Assembly: GCA_028873975.1 (NCBI GenBank)
Contig: JAPPMO010000006.1
Span: 1 to 37,179 of the forward strand
Source: Chloroflexota bacterium
GTDB taxonomy: Bacteria > Chloroflexota > Anaerolineae > Aggregatilineales > Phototrophicaceae
Length of the DNA stretch: 37,179 nt
Reading direction: 5' to 3'
This document shows positions 7,700-16,289 of this stretch, piece after piece (within the stretch, counting starts at the first letter, position 1; each line of letters starts with the position of its first letter). A program made the position numbers and the translations under genes. Below the pieces are notes generated by a model, which was not told where the DNA came from, ran no database searches, and was given only the letters and a program-made list of their open reading frames with translations.

Positions 7700-8635
7700 C
7701 TAGGACGGCAGCCACAGCGCAACAATTTCCAATCCATCCAGCCAGTGTCCTTCAACGATCAGCTCCCAGTGCAAATGCGGTCCGCTGCTGCGCCCGCTAT
7801 TGCCGCTGAGGCCGATGATTTGCCCGGCCCCGACCGCTTCTCCCTCGGTCACATTGCTTTCCGACAAATGCGCATAAAGCGTGTAGACGCCGACCCCGTG
7901 GTCGATCACAACGGCGTCGCCGCGGATTTCCAGCGAAGCGGCAAAGACAACCCTGCCTGCGGCCATCGCGTGTACCGGCGTGGCGTTGGACGCCCGCTGA
8001 TCCCAACCGGTGTGACGGGTTTTGACGCCATCGTTCAATACGCGGAAGGCGCCGAAAGGGGAAGTCGTCGCGCTTTCCAGCGGCAAGCCGAAGCCAGCGC
8101 CGTCCCACAAGGGCTTGGGTCCCGACTCGCTGGTGATTTCCTCCAGGCGCGCGAATTCAGCCGCTTCTATCACTGGATCGACCAGGTAGGCGCGATCTGC
8201 GGGGAGCTCGAATTCCTGCAAGATAAAGCGGCCCGAATCGACGCGAATTGCCCGGGTGAAGTTGATTTCGTCAAAGCCGCGCTCAGCCGATACCATCAGT
8301 TGACGCAAGCCCGGCGAAGCGTTCATATCGACAATCAGGAACGCGTACCAGGCATCATCCTCGACCTGGAAGAATCGCCGCTCCCTGCCGAGGAAGTCCA
8401 GGCGCGGGTCCTCAATGCTGTCGCCGGCAAGGCGCAACAAACCGAAGCCGCCTTGCTTGAGTGAAGAAAAGTAGAGCTCCAAACGCGCCCCCGACTCGAT
8501 CATCACTGCCGTGGGCATCGGACGCGGCGCCAGCTGCAAAACAATATCAATGTGCTCTTGAGCCCCTGCGGGGATCAAGCTCAGCGTGAGCATCAGGCAG
8601 GCTATTATCAGGCTGGGGGTCCGCATGAGCGACAT
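7700..8635 (-). CDS. Secreted M23-family metallopeptidase
   Basis: A 311-residue protein. A signal peptide (about 1-25) has a hydrophobic core and a PAGAQ cleavage site. A beta-rich region of unknown role fills about 30-170. The C-terminal 125 residues form a LytM/M23 domain: RHTGWDQ (first His and Asp ligands), AGRVVFAA, GDAVVIDHG, YTLYAHLS, then GNSGRSSGPHLHWEL with the HxH catalytic/zinc pair. The motif set is complete, so it is probably an active endopeptidase cutting cell-wall peptides or other Gly-rich substrates outside the membrane. ATG at 8635 is preferred over a TTG two codons earlier; neither has a clear ribosome site. It precedes the FHA gene on the same strand with a gap of about 175 bases. 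Confidence 0.88.
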   Translation of the reverse strand: MSLMRTPSLIIACLMLTLSLIPAGAQEHIDIVLQLAPRPMPTAVMIESGARLELYFSSLKQGGFGLLRLAGDSIEDPRLDFLGRERRFFQVEDDAWYAFLIVDMNASPGLRQLMVSAERGFDEINFTRAIRVDSGRFILQEFELPADRAYLVDPVIEAAEFARLEEITSESGPKPLWDGAGFGLPLESATTSPFGAFRVLNDGVKTRHTGWDQRASNATPVHAMAAGRVVFAASLEIRGDAVVIDHGVGVYTLYAHLSESNVTEGEAVGAGQIIGLSGNSGRSSGPHLHWELIVEGHWLDGLEIVALWLPS

Positions 8636-8785
8636 TGGCAATTGAACGTAGCTGACAACTTAATGATAATCGAATTTCGCGATTCTCGGCAAGATTAATT
8701 TGTGAAGACGCGGATGGAAACAGGCAATCGCTTCAAATTGAGATTGCGCTAATATCGCCGATTTTTCTCATAACTTTCGCAATTG

Positions 8786-8968
8786 GTAGGGGCGTTTCGT
8801 GAGACGCTGTTGAAATACTGCCCCCATCCCCCAGCCCCTTACCCCCAAAATGAGGGAAGGGGAGCTTTTGAACCTTAATAAGCCGTTAAAGCCCCTCCCT
8901 CTTTATGGGGGAGGGGTTTGGGGTGGGGGTTTATTGCGATTTTCAACAGAGTCCGTGAAACGCCCGCT
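8786..8968. repeat. Complete nested repeat: palindromic MITE-like element inside a hairpin repeat
   Basis: The outer part is a GTAGGGGCG hairpin split in two: GTAGGGGCGTTT at 8786-8797 and AACGCCCGC from 8959. Between them lies a 151-bp element (8803-8953) with terminal inverted repeats GACGCTGTTGAAA and TTTCAACAGAGTC. It is bounded by the direct repeat CGTGA (8798-8802 and 8954-8958), which looks like a target duplication. Removing the element and one CGTGA restores a perfect hairpin. The interior is itself a long imperfect palindrome: the left half CCCCCATCCCCCAGCCCCTT mirrors the right half AGGGG...GGGGTGGGGGT. It carries no gene. The remaining sequence of 8636-9194 holds another hairpin (8989-9008) and no supported gene. 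Confidence 0.85.
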
Positions 8969-8988
8969 ATGTGCAGTCCATTTTTCAC

Positions 8989-9012
8989 GGGCGTCTCACG
9001 AGACGCCCCTAC
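8989..9012. repeat. Short hairpin repeat, arms GGGCGTCTC / GAGACGCCC
   Basis: Complementary 9-base arms with a 2-base loop, followed by CCTAC (the GTAGG leader on the other strand). It lies 22 bases after the composite repeat, in the 5' region of the M20 gene. Confidence 0.75.
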
Positions 9013-9194
9013 AATTTCACACTTTTGCTTGGCAATCGACGAGCCGCCTAGAAATCGCCCCCCGGCGTGTTATACTGGTGCGATTCATAATCACAGTCGC
9101 CCGGCGCAACAATAACCCTGCCGCGCTCACACAAAAAACAAGCCCTCTTCTGGCATGAGCAAGGGCCTTGTTAAACAAGAGAAGGACCGTTTCC

Positions 9195-10337
9195 ATGACA
9201 GTTGAGGCCAACCGACGAATCCTCGCTTATTTGCGCGAACACGTGGATGACATGCTCGCAGACTTGATCAAGCTGATCGACTTGGAATCCCCCACCCTGC
9301 ACAAAGCATCAGTGGACGCGCTGGGCGCTGTCCTGGCCGATGAACTGCGCGGATTGGGGGCGGCGGTTGAGGTCATTCCCAAGGCAGAGGTTGGCGATAT
9401 CCTGCGCGCCCGTTGGAACGCCGGTCCCGGGGGCTTGGTCATCCTCAGCCACATGGACACAGTTTGGGCGGTGGGTACGGTGGCTGAGCGACCGACGCGC
9501 GTCGAGGGCAACCGCGTCTATGGCGTCGGCGCCATGGATATGAAAGGCGGGATCGTCATCGCCTTATGGGCTTTGCGCGCGCTGCGCGAGCTGAACCTGT
9601 TCCCCGCCCAGCCCATCAGCTATATGCTCAACTCGGACGAGGAAACCGGCAGTCTGCATTCGGCTGTCGAAATTGAAAGTGAAGCGCTCTCGCACCATGT
9701 CGTCTTCGTCACCGAGCCGCCACAGGACGGCAAATACAAAACCGAGCGCAAGGGCGTCAGCCATTACAACATCACCGCCAAGGGACGCGCGGCGCATGCC
9801 GGCGCCGACCACGCGCGCGGCATCAACGCCATTGAAGAGATGGCCCGCCAGGTTCTCGCCGTGCAAGCGATGACGGACTATGCCATAGGCACAACCGCCA
9901 ATGTCGGCGTCATCAAAGGCGGGACGCGCGGCAACGTCGTCCCGGCCGAAGCCAGCATCGAGATCAACGTGCGCGCCCGCAGCCGCGCCAACGCGCAAGC
10001 CATTCACGAGCGGATCATGAGCCTGCGAGCGGTTCATCCCGAAGCGGAGCTGGTCATTGAAGGCGGGATCGGCGTACCGCCGATGGAACGGACGCCGGAG
10101 ATCGCCGCGCTCTTCAAGCGGGCGCAAGGTTTAGCTGCGGACATGGGAATCGCAATCGACGAGGGCAGCACAGGCGGCGGCTCCGACGGCAACAAGACAG
10201 CCGCCCTGGGCGTGCCGACGCTCGATGGCATGGGCATCGTCGGCGATGGCGGCCATGCCGTCAACGAATACGGCGAGATCGACTCCATGCCAGAGCGCGC
10301 GGCCATCATGGCGGCGATGCTGCGCGAAGACCTGTAA
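9195..10337 (+). CDS. M20-family metallopeptidase (carboxypeptidase G2-like)
   Basis: A 380-residue zinc hydrolase. Metal ligands and catalytic residues are visible: His86 and Asp88 (LSHMDTV), Asp115 bridging two metals (GAMDMKGG), Glu149/150 (SDEETGS), Glu174, and a late His (GDGGHAVNE). The dimerisation domain begins near AKGRAAHAGADH. The family removes C-terminal Glu or other residues from folate-like, peptide or N-acyl substrates; the true substrate is unknown. No signal peptide, so cytoplasmic. ATG at 9195 follows AAGGA by about 8 bases. A TATACT at 9071-9076 could be a -10 box. It lies alone, with over 300 bases to the next gene, and is one of three M20 genes here. Confidence 0.9.
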   Translation: MTVEANRRILAYLREHVDDMLADLIKLIDLESPTLHKASVDALGAVLADELRGLGAAVEVIPKAEVGDILRARWNAGPGGLVILSHMDTVWAVGTVAERPTRVEGNRVYGVGAMDMKGGIVIALWALRALRELNLFPAQPISYMLNSDEETGSLHSAVEIESEALSHHVVFVTEPPQDGKYKTERKGVSHYNITAKGRAAHAGADHARGINAIEEMARQVLAVQAMTDYAIGTTANVGVIKGGTRGNVVPAEASIEINVRARSRANAQAIHERIMSLRAVHPEAELVIEGGIGVPPMERTPEIAALFKRAQGLAADMGIAIDEGSTGGGSDGNKTAALGVPTLDGMGIVGDGGHAVNEYGEIDSMPERAAIMAAMLREDL

Positions 10338-10661
10338 GGATTAGAGGGCTGTAAGGACAAGAGAGAATGAAAAATGCGGGATAAGCGCTTGAAACGCATT
10401 GACCAGATTATTGACAATACACATGACGTTGCCGTTTCAAAAGCAAAATGAACCACAAAGACACGAAGAACACCAAGTAGATGAGGCTTCTCTCTAGCGC
10501 TCTCAGTAATTCCAAGAAAGTAATGAGAATCAAAACAGGGACGAACAGTAGGGGCGTTTCGCTGAAACGCCCGCAAACAGAAATGACCTTTTGTATTTCT
10601 CTGTGCGCTCTGTGGCTCTGTGGTGAATTTTCAGTTTGTATAAAATCAGGAGAACCCGATC
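10338..10661. other. Intergenic region with three repeat copies
   Basis: The gap between the M20 and SDR genes holds an ACCACAAAGACACGAAGAAC copy (10449-10475), a GTAGGGGCGTTTC hairpin (10548-10572), and a CTCTGTGCGCTCTGTGG copy (about 10594-10633) that ends in GTGAATTTTCAG shortly before the SDR ribosome site. A TTGACA at 10411-10416 has no matching -10 box. No gene is supported. Confidence 0.6.
10548..10572. repeat. Short hairpin repeat, arms GGGCGTTTC / GAAACGCCC
   Basis: GTAG followed by perfectly complementary 9-base arms with loop GCT. Thirty bases including flanks are identical to the copy at 28243-28272. Confidence 0.85.
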
Positions 10662-11351
10662 ATGTCAGCCATTGCCCTGGTCACCGGCGCCAACCGCGGC
10701 ATCGGCAAAGAGGTCTGCCGGCAGCTGGCGGGGCGCGGCCTGCTGGTCTTGTTGACCGCGCGAGATCTGGCTAAAGCGCAGGCGGCCTGCCAGGAAATCG
10801 CCTCGGACAATGTCATCGCCAAAGAACTGGATGTCACGGACGGGTCCAGTATGCAAGCGCTGCGCGATGAAATCGAAGCGCAATATGAGCGCCTGGATGT
10901 GCTGGTGAACAATGCCGCGATTCATTACGATCACTGGCAGACGGCGCTTGGGGCGGATTTCAACATCGTCAGCGCAGCCATCGACACCAATCTCTACGGA
11001 CCTTGGCGGATGATAAAGACCTTCGCGCCGCTTTTGAAAAAGAGCGACAGCCCGCGCATCGTCAATGTCAGCAGCGGTTCCGGGTCGCTGTCGACAATGG
11101 GCGCGGGACCCCCGGCCTACAATGTCAGCAAGACCGCCCTCAATGCCTTGACGCGCATGCTGGCGGCGGAAATGGCGGCGGACGGCGTCTTGGTGAACGC
11201 CATCTGCCCGGGCTGGGTCGCGACCGAGATGGGCGGCGAGGGCGGCCGGCCCATCCCCGATGGCGCGGCTGGCATCGTTTGGGCGGCGACCTTGCCCGAT
11301 GACGGACCGACAGGCGGCTTCTTCCGCGACCAGCAGCCGCTGGAGTGGTAA
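10662..11351 (+). CDS. Short-chain dehydrogenase/reductase (carbonyl-reductase-like)
   Basis: A 229-residue Rossmann-fold oxidoreductase. The cofactor motif TGANRGIG is at 8-15, the structural NNAA at 83-86, the catalytic Asn at 110, Ser138, and Tyr153/Lys157 in YNVSK. The Arg in the first glycine loop and the TAR after strand 2 suggest NADPH. The sequence style (NRGIGKEVCRQLA, and a short C-terminus ending in GGFFRDQQPLEW) is that of the carbonyl-reductase-like SDRs that reduce aldehydes and ketones. AGGAG lies about 10 bases before the ATG. The SWIM gene follows after 39 bases, so the two may share a transcript though they have no obvious functional link. Confidence 0.88.
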   Translation: MSAIALVTGANRGIGKEVCRQLAGRGLLVLLTARDLAKAQAACQEIASDNVIAKELDVTDGSSMQALRDEIEAQYERLDVLVNNAAIHYDHWQTALGADFNIVSAAIDTNLYGPWRMIKTFAPLLKKSDSPRIVNVSSGSGSLSTMGAGPPAYNVSKTALNALTRMLAAEMAADGVLVNAICPGWVATEMGGEGGRPIPDGAAGIVWAATLPDDGPTGGFFRDQQPLEW

Positions 11352-11390
11352 GCAAATCGCTTGGTGAATGGCTTGGCGAATGGAAAAGCA

Positions 11391-13160
11391 ATGTCCGCTC
11401 AAATCCGCTTAGAACTCCGGCAGATTAAAGAGCGCGCTTTAGACAAAGTTTTTCAACGCGGACAAGCCCTATATACCAATAGGGCGATCTCCGCGCCTGG
11501 CCGGCGCGGCGATGAGATCAACGCGCGCTGCCGGGGCTCCTATCCGCAGCCCTATCGCGTCTGGGCAAAATTCCGAGCGGAAGAAATCGCCGGCACAGGT
11601 TGCAGCTGCGAATATGATTGGGGCGGGGATTGCAAGCATATCATCGCCTTGCTGCTCACGTATTTGTATGAGCCAGAACGTTTTGAAGAAAGGGAGACGC
11701 TGCGCGATGCGCTCATGTCGCGCGAGAAAGAGGATTTGCTAGACATCATCGAAGAGATGATCGTACTCCACCCGGAGCTCGAAGACATTGTTGAGCTCGT
11801 TGCCGGCGACGGCGCCTCAAATCACTTGACGGATCCGCAAGCCATCCGCCGCGAATTAAGCCCGTCTTTAGCCTTCAGCGGCGAATGGATGGACCAGGTT
11901 GCGGAAAACAAGGTATACGAAGTCACCCGCCGCGGGAGCCGCCTTGCGCTGCGCGGCGATTATGCCCGGGCGATTGCCGTCTATTGCGCCATCCTCGACG
12001 AATGCAACGCCCATGAATATCCAACGGATGACGAAGGGCAATATGTCGACGCGGTCAACAATACCGTCGCCCACTTGAAAGACGCGATTTCCCGCTTCGA
12101 TTTTGCCGATGATGAGGATTTGCGCCTGCAGGTACTCGATACGCTGGTGGACACGTTGATATGGGATATCGAGTTTGGCGGGATCGACTATGGTTTCGAG
12201 GCGGAAAAACTTATTCTCAGCCTGGCGCAACCGACGGATATACCACGCATTCGCCAGCACGTTGGCTTGATCGCCGATCGTGAAGAAACAGACGAGAGTT
12301 CCAGCAATTGGAAGCAAGAGGCTTATGAAAGTTTCTTGATGGAATTGGACAAACTTGAAGCGACCGATCCCGAAGTAACGCTCAAGCGGCTGCAAGCCAA
12401 AAAGCTGCATTATCTATACGCCAGCAAATTGCTCGACTTAAAGCGCTATGAAGAGGCGGCTGAAATCATCAGCGCAAAACTTCAATCCGCGGATCAATTG
12501 CGGCGCGGGCTGGATTTGCTCCTTGAGCGCCAACAGATCCAAACGGCGATTCGACTAGCGGAAGAGTCCCTGGAATGGGGCTATGACAGGCGAATTGCGA
12601 GTTGGCTTATTGATTTGCATCGGCGGCAAGGCGATCAAACATCGGAATTGCGTTGGCAGTTGCAGCGGATGCGGCAGGAACCGCATATCAACTTTTATGA
12701 GAGTTTGAGCGCAGTATCCAAATCGCTCGATCTCTGGCAAAAGGTCCGCCCGCAGGTCATCAGCGATCTCACGCGAGAAAAGTCCTACAAGACGCTCACG
12801 CTGGTCTATTTGCACGATGAAGATTGGGATATGGCATGGGAAACATTAGAGAAAGCATCCGCGCAGCAAGATCGCCATCCCTCCGCACTCCACTATCGTC
12901 TTGACTTCGCTGTGGCGGAAGCGTCGCGCCAGGCGAAACCCGCCCGCGCCCTCCCGATTTATATCAAATACGCCCGCGCCGAGATTGCCGGCGGCAATCG
13001 AAAGCGCTACGCCGCAGCGGCCAAGTTATTGGGGGAGGTCCGCAAGATCTACGCGCAAATCAATGATACAGCAGGCTGGCAAAGGCTCATCGCCGATTTG
13101 CGGGCTGAATTCGCGCGGCGGCCCGCCCTGCAGGACGAACTCGACCAAGCCGGCTTGTAG
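11391..13160 (+). CDS. SWIM zinc-finger protein with helical repeats
   Basis: A 589-residue protein. The SWIM motif CxC...CxH is at Cys71, Cys73, Cys81, His83, preceded by the usual basic N-terminal region (FQRGQALYTNRAI and YRVWAKF). After about residue 95 the protein is a long alpha-helical array, rich in charged residues and resembling TPR-type solenoids (for instance around 180-330 and 380-560). SWIM domains bind DNA, RNA or protein; family members of this layout are common in Chloroflexota and Cyanobacteria and are of unknown function. ATG at 11391 is preferred over a TTG 30 bases upstream. The EEP gene starts 8 bases after its stop, so they are likely co-transcribed. Confidence 0.85.
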   Translation: MSAQIRLELRQIKERALDKVFQRGQALYTNRAISAPGRRGDEINARCRGSYPQPYRVWAKFRAEEIAGTGCSCEYDWGGDCKHIIALLLTYLYEPERFEERETLRDALMSREKEDLLDIIEEMIVLHPELEDIVELVAGDGASNHLTDPQAIRRELSPSLAFSGEWMDQVAENKVYEVTRRGSRLALRGDYARAIAVYCAILDECNAHEYPTDDEGQYVDAVNNTVAHLKDAISRFDFADDEDLRLQVLDTLVDTLIWDIEFGGIDYGFEAEKLILSLAQPTDIPRIRQHVGLIADREETDESSSNWKQEAYESFLMELDKLEATDPEVTLKRLQAKKLHYLYASKLLDLKRYEEAAEIISAKLQSADQLRRGLDLLLERQQIQTAIRLAEESLEWGYDRRIASWLIDLHRRQGDQTSELRWQLQRMRQEPHINFYESLSAVSKSLDLWQKVRPQVISDLTREKSYKTLTLVYLHDEDWDMAWETLEKASAQQDRHPSALHYRLDFAVAEASRQAKPARALPIYIKYARAEIAGGNRKRYAAAAKLLGEVRKIYAQINDTAGWQRLIADLRAEFARRPALQDELDQAGL

Positions 13161-13168
13161 CAGAAAAA

Positions 13169-13912
13169 ATGAAAATCCTGAACTGGAATACCGAGTGGCT
13201 TGGTCCGCGCAGCCGCAAGGGACGCTTCGCGAAGGCAAAGGCGCTGATTGCGACTTACGATCCGGATATTATCTGCCTGACGGAAGCGCATCCGGAAACG
13301 ATGCCGGATGGCGGGCATGCCATCACCAGCGGCTTGTCCGGCGTCGGCAATATGGAGAAGCGCGGCGGGCGCAAGGTGGTCTTGTGGAGCCGGTTTGGCT
13401 GGATGGATGTCAACGCGCTTGGATCCGACAAGCTGCCAGAAGGTCGCTATGTCTCCGCAAAAACAGCCTGCGGGGGTATCGAATTCCACTTTGTCGGCAT
13501 CTGCGTCCCCTATCACGGCTATCGCAATAGCGAGCGCTGGGGCGAAAGCAGGAAGCGCAATTGGCAAGGGGCTTGCGAGTATCTCGACGCCTTGCGCCAA
13601 GATATACTGACGCGCCGGCAATTCAAGTCGCGCGCGATTCTGCTGGGCGATTTCAATTTGCAGATTCCGCCCCATAACTATCCCTACCGGCGCAGTGAAG
13701 TCAACAGAAAACGCCAGGCAACCTTCGACGGCTGGTCGATTCCGACGGCGGGCGAATGGGATGAGGCGGCGCTTGACAAGAGATTCATCGACCACATCGC
13801 CCATACGCCGGACCTGGGTCTGCGCTCGCTGCGCTTTTTCAGCCGCATTGCCGCCGACGGCAGCAGGCTGAGCGACCACAACGGCGTCTGTATCGAAATC
13901 ACAACCAATTGA
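13169..13912 (+). CDS. Endonuclease/exonuclease/phosphatase-family protein
   Basis: A 247-residue EEP-fold hydrolase. Metal and catalytic residues are visible: Asn and Glu in LNWNTEW near the start, CLTEAH with the metal-binding Glu, LLGDFNL with Asp and Asn, IDHI, and the terminal SDHNG with the catalytic His. The fold includes nucleases, inositol phosphatases and sphingomyelinases that cut phosphodiester bonds with Mg. There is no signal peptide, so a cytoplasmic nuclease or phosphatase is likeliest. The start codon lies 8 bases after the SWIM gene, with only a weak ribosome site. Pairing with a possible nucleic-acid-binding SWIM protein hints at nucleic-acid processing. Confidence 0.88.
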   Translation: MKILNWNTEWLGPRSRKGRFAKAKALIATYDPDIICLTEAHPETMPDGGHAITSGLSGVGNMEKRGGRKVVLWSRFGWMDVNALGSDKLPEGRYVSAKTACGGIEFHFVGICVPYHGYRNSERWGESRKRNWQGACEYLDALRQDILTRRQFKSRAILLGDFNLQIPPHNYPYRRSEVNRKRQATFDGWSIPTAGEWDEAALDKRFIDHIAHTPDLGLRSLRFFSRIAADGSRLSDHNGVCIEITTN

Positions 13913-13958
13913 GCAAAAGCAAATAGTGCAATTAGCTAAATGAGAAGGCAGCAAATTC

Positions 13959-15083
13959 ATGAAACTCCCGCCATTCGAAATCGAACGCTTCTTCCGCCAG
14001 CACGAATTCAGCGCGCCGCACGGCATCAGCTCCTCCGACTGCGAGCCGCTGACGCTGCCGGAGATCCTGGACTATGCCATCCCGTCCAGACGCGCGCAAT
14101 TCGAGAACCTGTGGCTGGGCTATACCGAATCCCAAGGGCATCCCGAATTGCGCCGCGCCATCGCCAGCCTGCATGGGGACTCGATCAGTGCCGAGCATGT
14201 GCTCGAAGTCGTGCCGGAAGAAGGCATTTATGTGCCGATGAACGCCCTGCTGAACGAGGGCGATCATGTAATCGCGATCTTCCCCAGCTTTCAGTCGCTC
14301 TATGAAATCGGACGCGGCATCGGCTGCGAGCTCTCGTTTTGGCGCGCGCGCTGCGGCGAAAGTGGCTGGAGCTTCGACATCGACGCGCTTGAGCGCCTCG
14401 TCCGGGCGGATACCAAGATGCTCATCATCAATTTTCCGCACAATCCCAGCGGCGCCCTGCTCGAGCCGGCAGAATTCGAGCGCGTAGTCGACCTGGCGCG
14501 GCGGTATGATCTGATCCTCTATTCCGATGAGATCTATCGCTTCGCCGAGCAGGACCCGGCGCAGCGCCTGCCCTCAGCCTGCGAGCTCTACGACAAAGCC
14601 GTCGTGCTGGGCGGGCTGTCGAAATGCTTCGGACTGCCCGGCTTGCGCGTCGGCTGGCTGATCACGCGGGATGCGGGACTGATGCGCGAGTTGCAAGAGA
14701 TGAAATCCTACACGACAATTTGCGGCAGCGCGCCCAGCGAGATCCTGGCGCTGATCGCCCTGGAGAACGCCGAAGCGCTGACCGAACGCTGTGTGAACAT
14801 CGTGCGAGAGAATATCGCAGTCGCGCGTTCATTTTTTGATCGCCACGACGATCTCTTTCGCATCCATTATCCGCAGGCGGGGACGGTCGGCTTGGTCGAA
14901 TTGACCGCCGATATGGATGTCAGTGCCTTCGCCGATGGCGCCACCCGCGAAACCGGGGTGATGGTGCTGCCGGCGAGAGTCATGAAATTCGAGGGCAACT
15001 ACTTCCGCATTGGTTTGGGACGGCGTTCCCTGGCTCAGGCGCTTGAGCCTTTCGAGCAATACGTCTTGGATACCTTGTATTAA
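13959..15083 (+). CDS. PLP-dependent aminotransferase, class I/II
   Basis: A 374-residue fold-type I enzyme. PLP-binding residues: Asn162 in NFPHNPSG, Asp190 and Tyr193 in YSDEIYR, the Schiff-base Lys222 in GGLSKCFGLPG, and Arg230. A late Arg in FRIGLGRR should hold the substrate carboxylate. The sequence style (short N-terminal arm, LGYTESQGHPELR, SKCFGLPGLRVGW) resembles the group that includes capreomycidine-synthase-like and other aminotransferase-like lyases, so the reaction could be transamination or a beta/gamma elimination. GAAGG lies 11-13 bases before the ATG. It is convergent with the FluG-like pair, only 21 bases from its last gene. Confidence 0.88.
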   Translation: MKLPPFEIERFFRQHEFSAPHGISSSDCEPLTLPEILDYAIPSRRAQFENLWLGYTESQGHPELRRAIASLHGDSISAEHVLEVVPEEGIYVPMNALLNEGDHVIAIFPSFQSLYEIGRGIGCELSFWRARCGESGWSFDIDALERLVRADTKMLIINFPHNPSGALLEPAEFERVVDLARRYDLILYSDEIYRFAEQDPAQRLPSACELYDKAVVLGGLSKCFGLPGLRVGWLITRDAGLMRELQEMKSYTTICGSAPSEILALIALENAEALTERCVNIVRENIAVARSFFDRHDDLFRIHYPQAGTVGLVELTADMDVSAFADGATRETGVMVLPARVMKFEGNYFRIGLGRRSLAQALEPFEQYVLDTLY

Positions 15084-15104
15084 GCGTTCCGCCCAGAAGC
15101 TCCG

Positions 15105-16289
15105 TCAAATGCCATAGAGTTCACGCGCGTTGTCAGCCAGGATCATGCCCGCCGCCTCATGGGCTTCGGCAACAGACAAGAAGCCATCTTCAATCAATTC
15201 CCCCAAAGCTTGACCCAATGCCTGTTTGCCCAGCAGCGCGCTGATGTAAAAGGGTTCCGGCGATCCATAGACGTCCGAGCCGTAACAGACGCGGGAGATC
15301 GGCGCCATTTCCAGCACTTCGGCGATGATGCGTTTGCCCGCGTTGCCGGCGAAGGGCAAGCCCTCGGAAATGTCGCACCAGATATTGGGCAGCACATTGG
15401 CCAGGTAGCCGGCTTCCGCGTGATAGGGATAGCCGCTGTGGACCAGCAGGAATTTACAAGCGCGATAAGCCGGGTAGCGCAGCAGCTCCAGCAAGAGCGC
15501 CGGGCGGCAAGCCGCCAAATGCACCTCCCAATCGCCCATGCCGGTATGCACCTGGAAAGGGACGTCGAAATCAATGCAGCGCTCGATGGCGCGGCAGAAA
15601 AGATGATCGCGCAGGCGCTTGACGGGATCGCCGCCGCGACCGCGGGCTCGGCGGAGCTTTTCCAGCGCGACCCGTCCCTGATCGAGCGAGCGGCTGCCGG
15701 GATCGATATCCAGCCCCGTTCGGTAGGCGATGATCGACTTTAGCCCTCGGTAGCCCCCGTCCCCCAGAGCCTCGGCGATGGACTCATCGTAGCGTCGCCC
15801 GAATTCCGACCAGCCACAGTCGTCGTCCAGCAGGTCTTGAATCAAGACCTCGATACGAAAGACCGGCAAGACCTCGACCCCGACTTCGGCGCGGAACTTG
15901 TCCAGATCGATCTGCGGCAGCGGATAGCCGTCGTCAACGATCAAGGCGTCGATGTTGCCCGCGCCGTGCAGCCCGCCCGCGTATGTCGCGTATCCGTCCT
16001 GCGCGATGGCGCGGTTGCGCGCGGCGACGACAGCCTCAAGCGTCGCCTCCACGCCGAAGTATTCCGCCAGGCGGCGGAGCATGAAGCGGAAGTAGAGCGT
16101 ATCACGCTTGAGCCGCCCCAACATCGTCTGCGCGGCTGCGTCAACTTTGATGCCGCCCTCTTGCAGATAGGCGGGCGAGCCGCCGCCAAAAGCCAGGGCA
16201 TCCACCCATTGCTCCGGACTGAGCTTGTCCGCCCGCGTATAGGGATGGCAATGCGCGTCGACCACCGGCAAATCGCTGAAATCGAGCAT
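15105..16289 (-). CDS. Amidohydrolase-2 family protein (FluG N-domain-like)
   Basis: A 394-residue metal-dependent hydrolase. The first metal-binding pair is in VVDAHCHPY. Later ligands are FQVHTGMGDW, the His of LVHSGYPYH, and the Asp of CYGSDVYGSPE. The start overlaps the stop of the upstream glutamine-synthetase-like gene by one base (TGATG), so translation is coupled. In fungal FluG and plant NodGS proteins the same two domains, amidohydrolase and type I glutamine synthetase, are fused in one chain, in this N-to-C order. Here they are separate genes in one operon, with the ligase first. A joint role in making or opening a gamma-glutamyl amide is a reasonable inference. Confidence 0.85.
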   Translation of the reverse strand: MLDFSDLPVVDAHCHPYTRADKLSPEQWVDALAFGGGSPAYLQEGGIKVDAAAQTMLGRLKRDTLYFRFMLRRLAEYFGVEATLEAVVAARNRAIAQDGYATYAGGLHGAGNIDALIVDDGYPLPQIDLDKFRAEVGVEVLPVFRIEVLIQDLLDDDCGWSEFGRRYDESIAEALGDGGYRGLKSIIAYRTGLDIDPGSRSLDQGRVALEKLRRARGRGGDPVKRLRDHLFCRAIERCIDFDVPFQVHTGMGDWEVHLAACRPALLLELLRYPAYRACKFLLVHSGYPYHAEAGYLANVLPNIWCDISEGLPFAGNAGKRIIAEVLEMAPISRVCYGSDVYGSPEPFYISALLGKQALGQALGELIEDGFLSVAEAHEAAGMILADNARELYGI

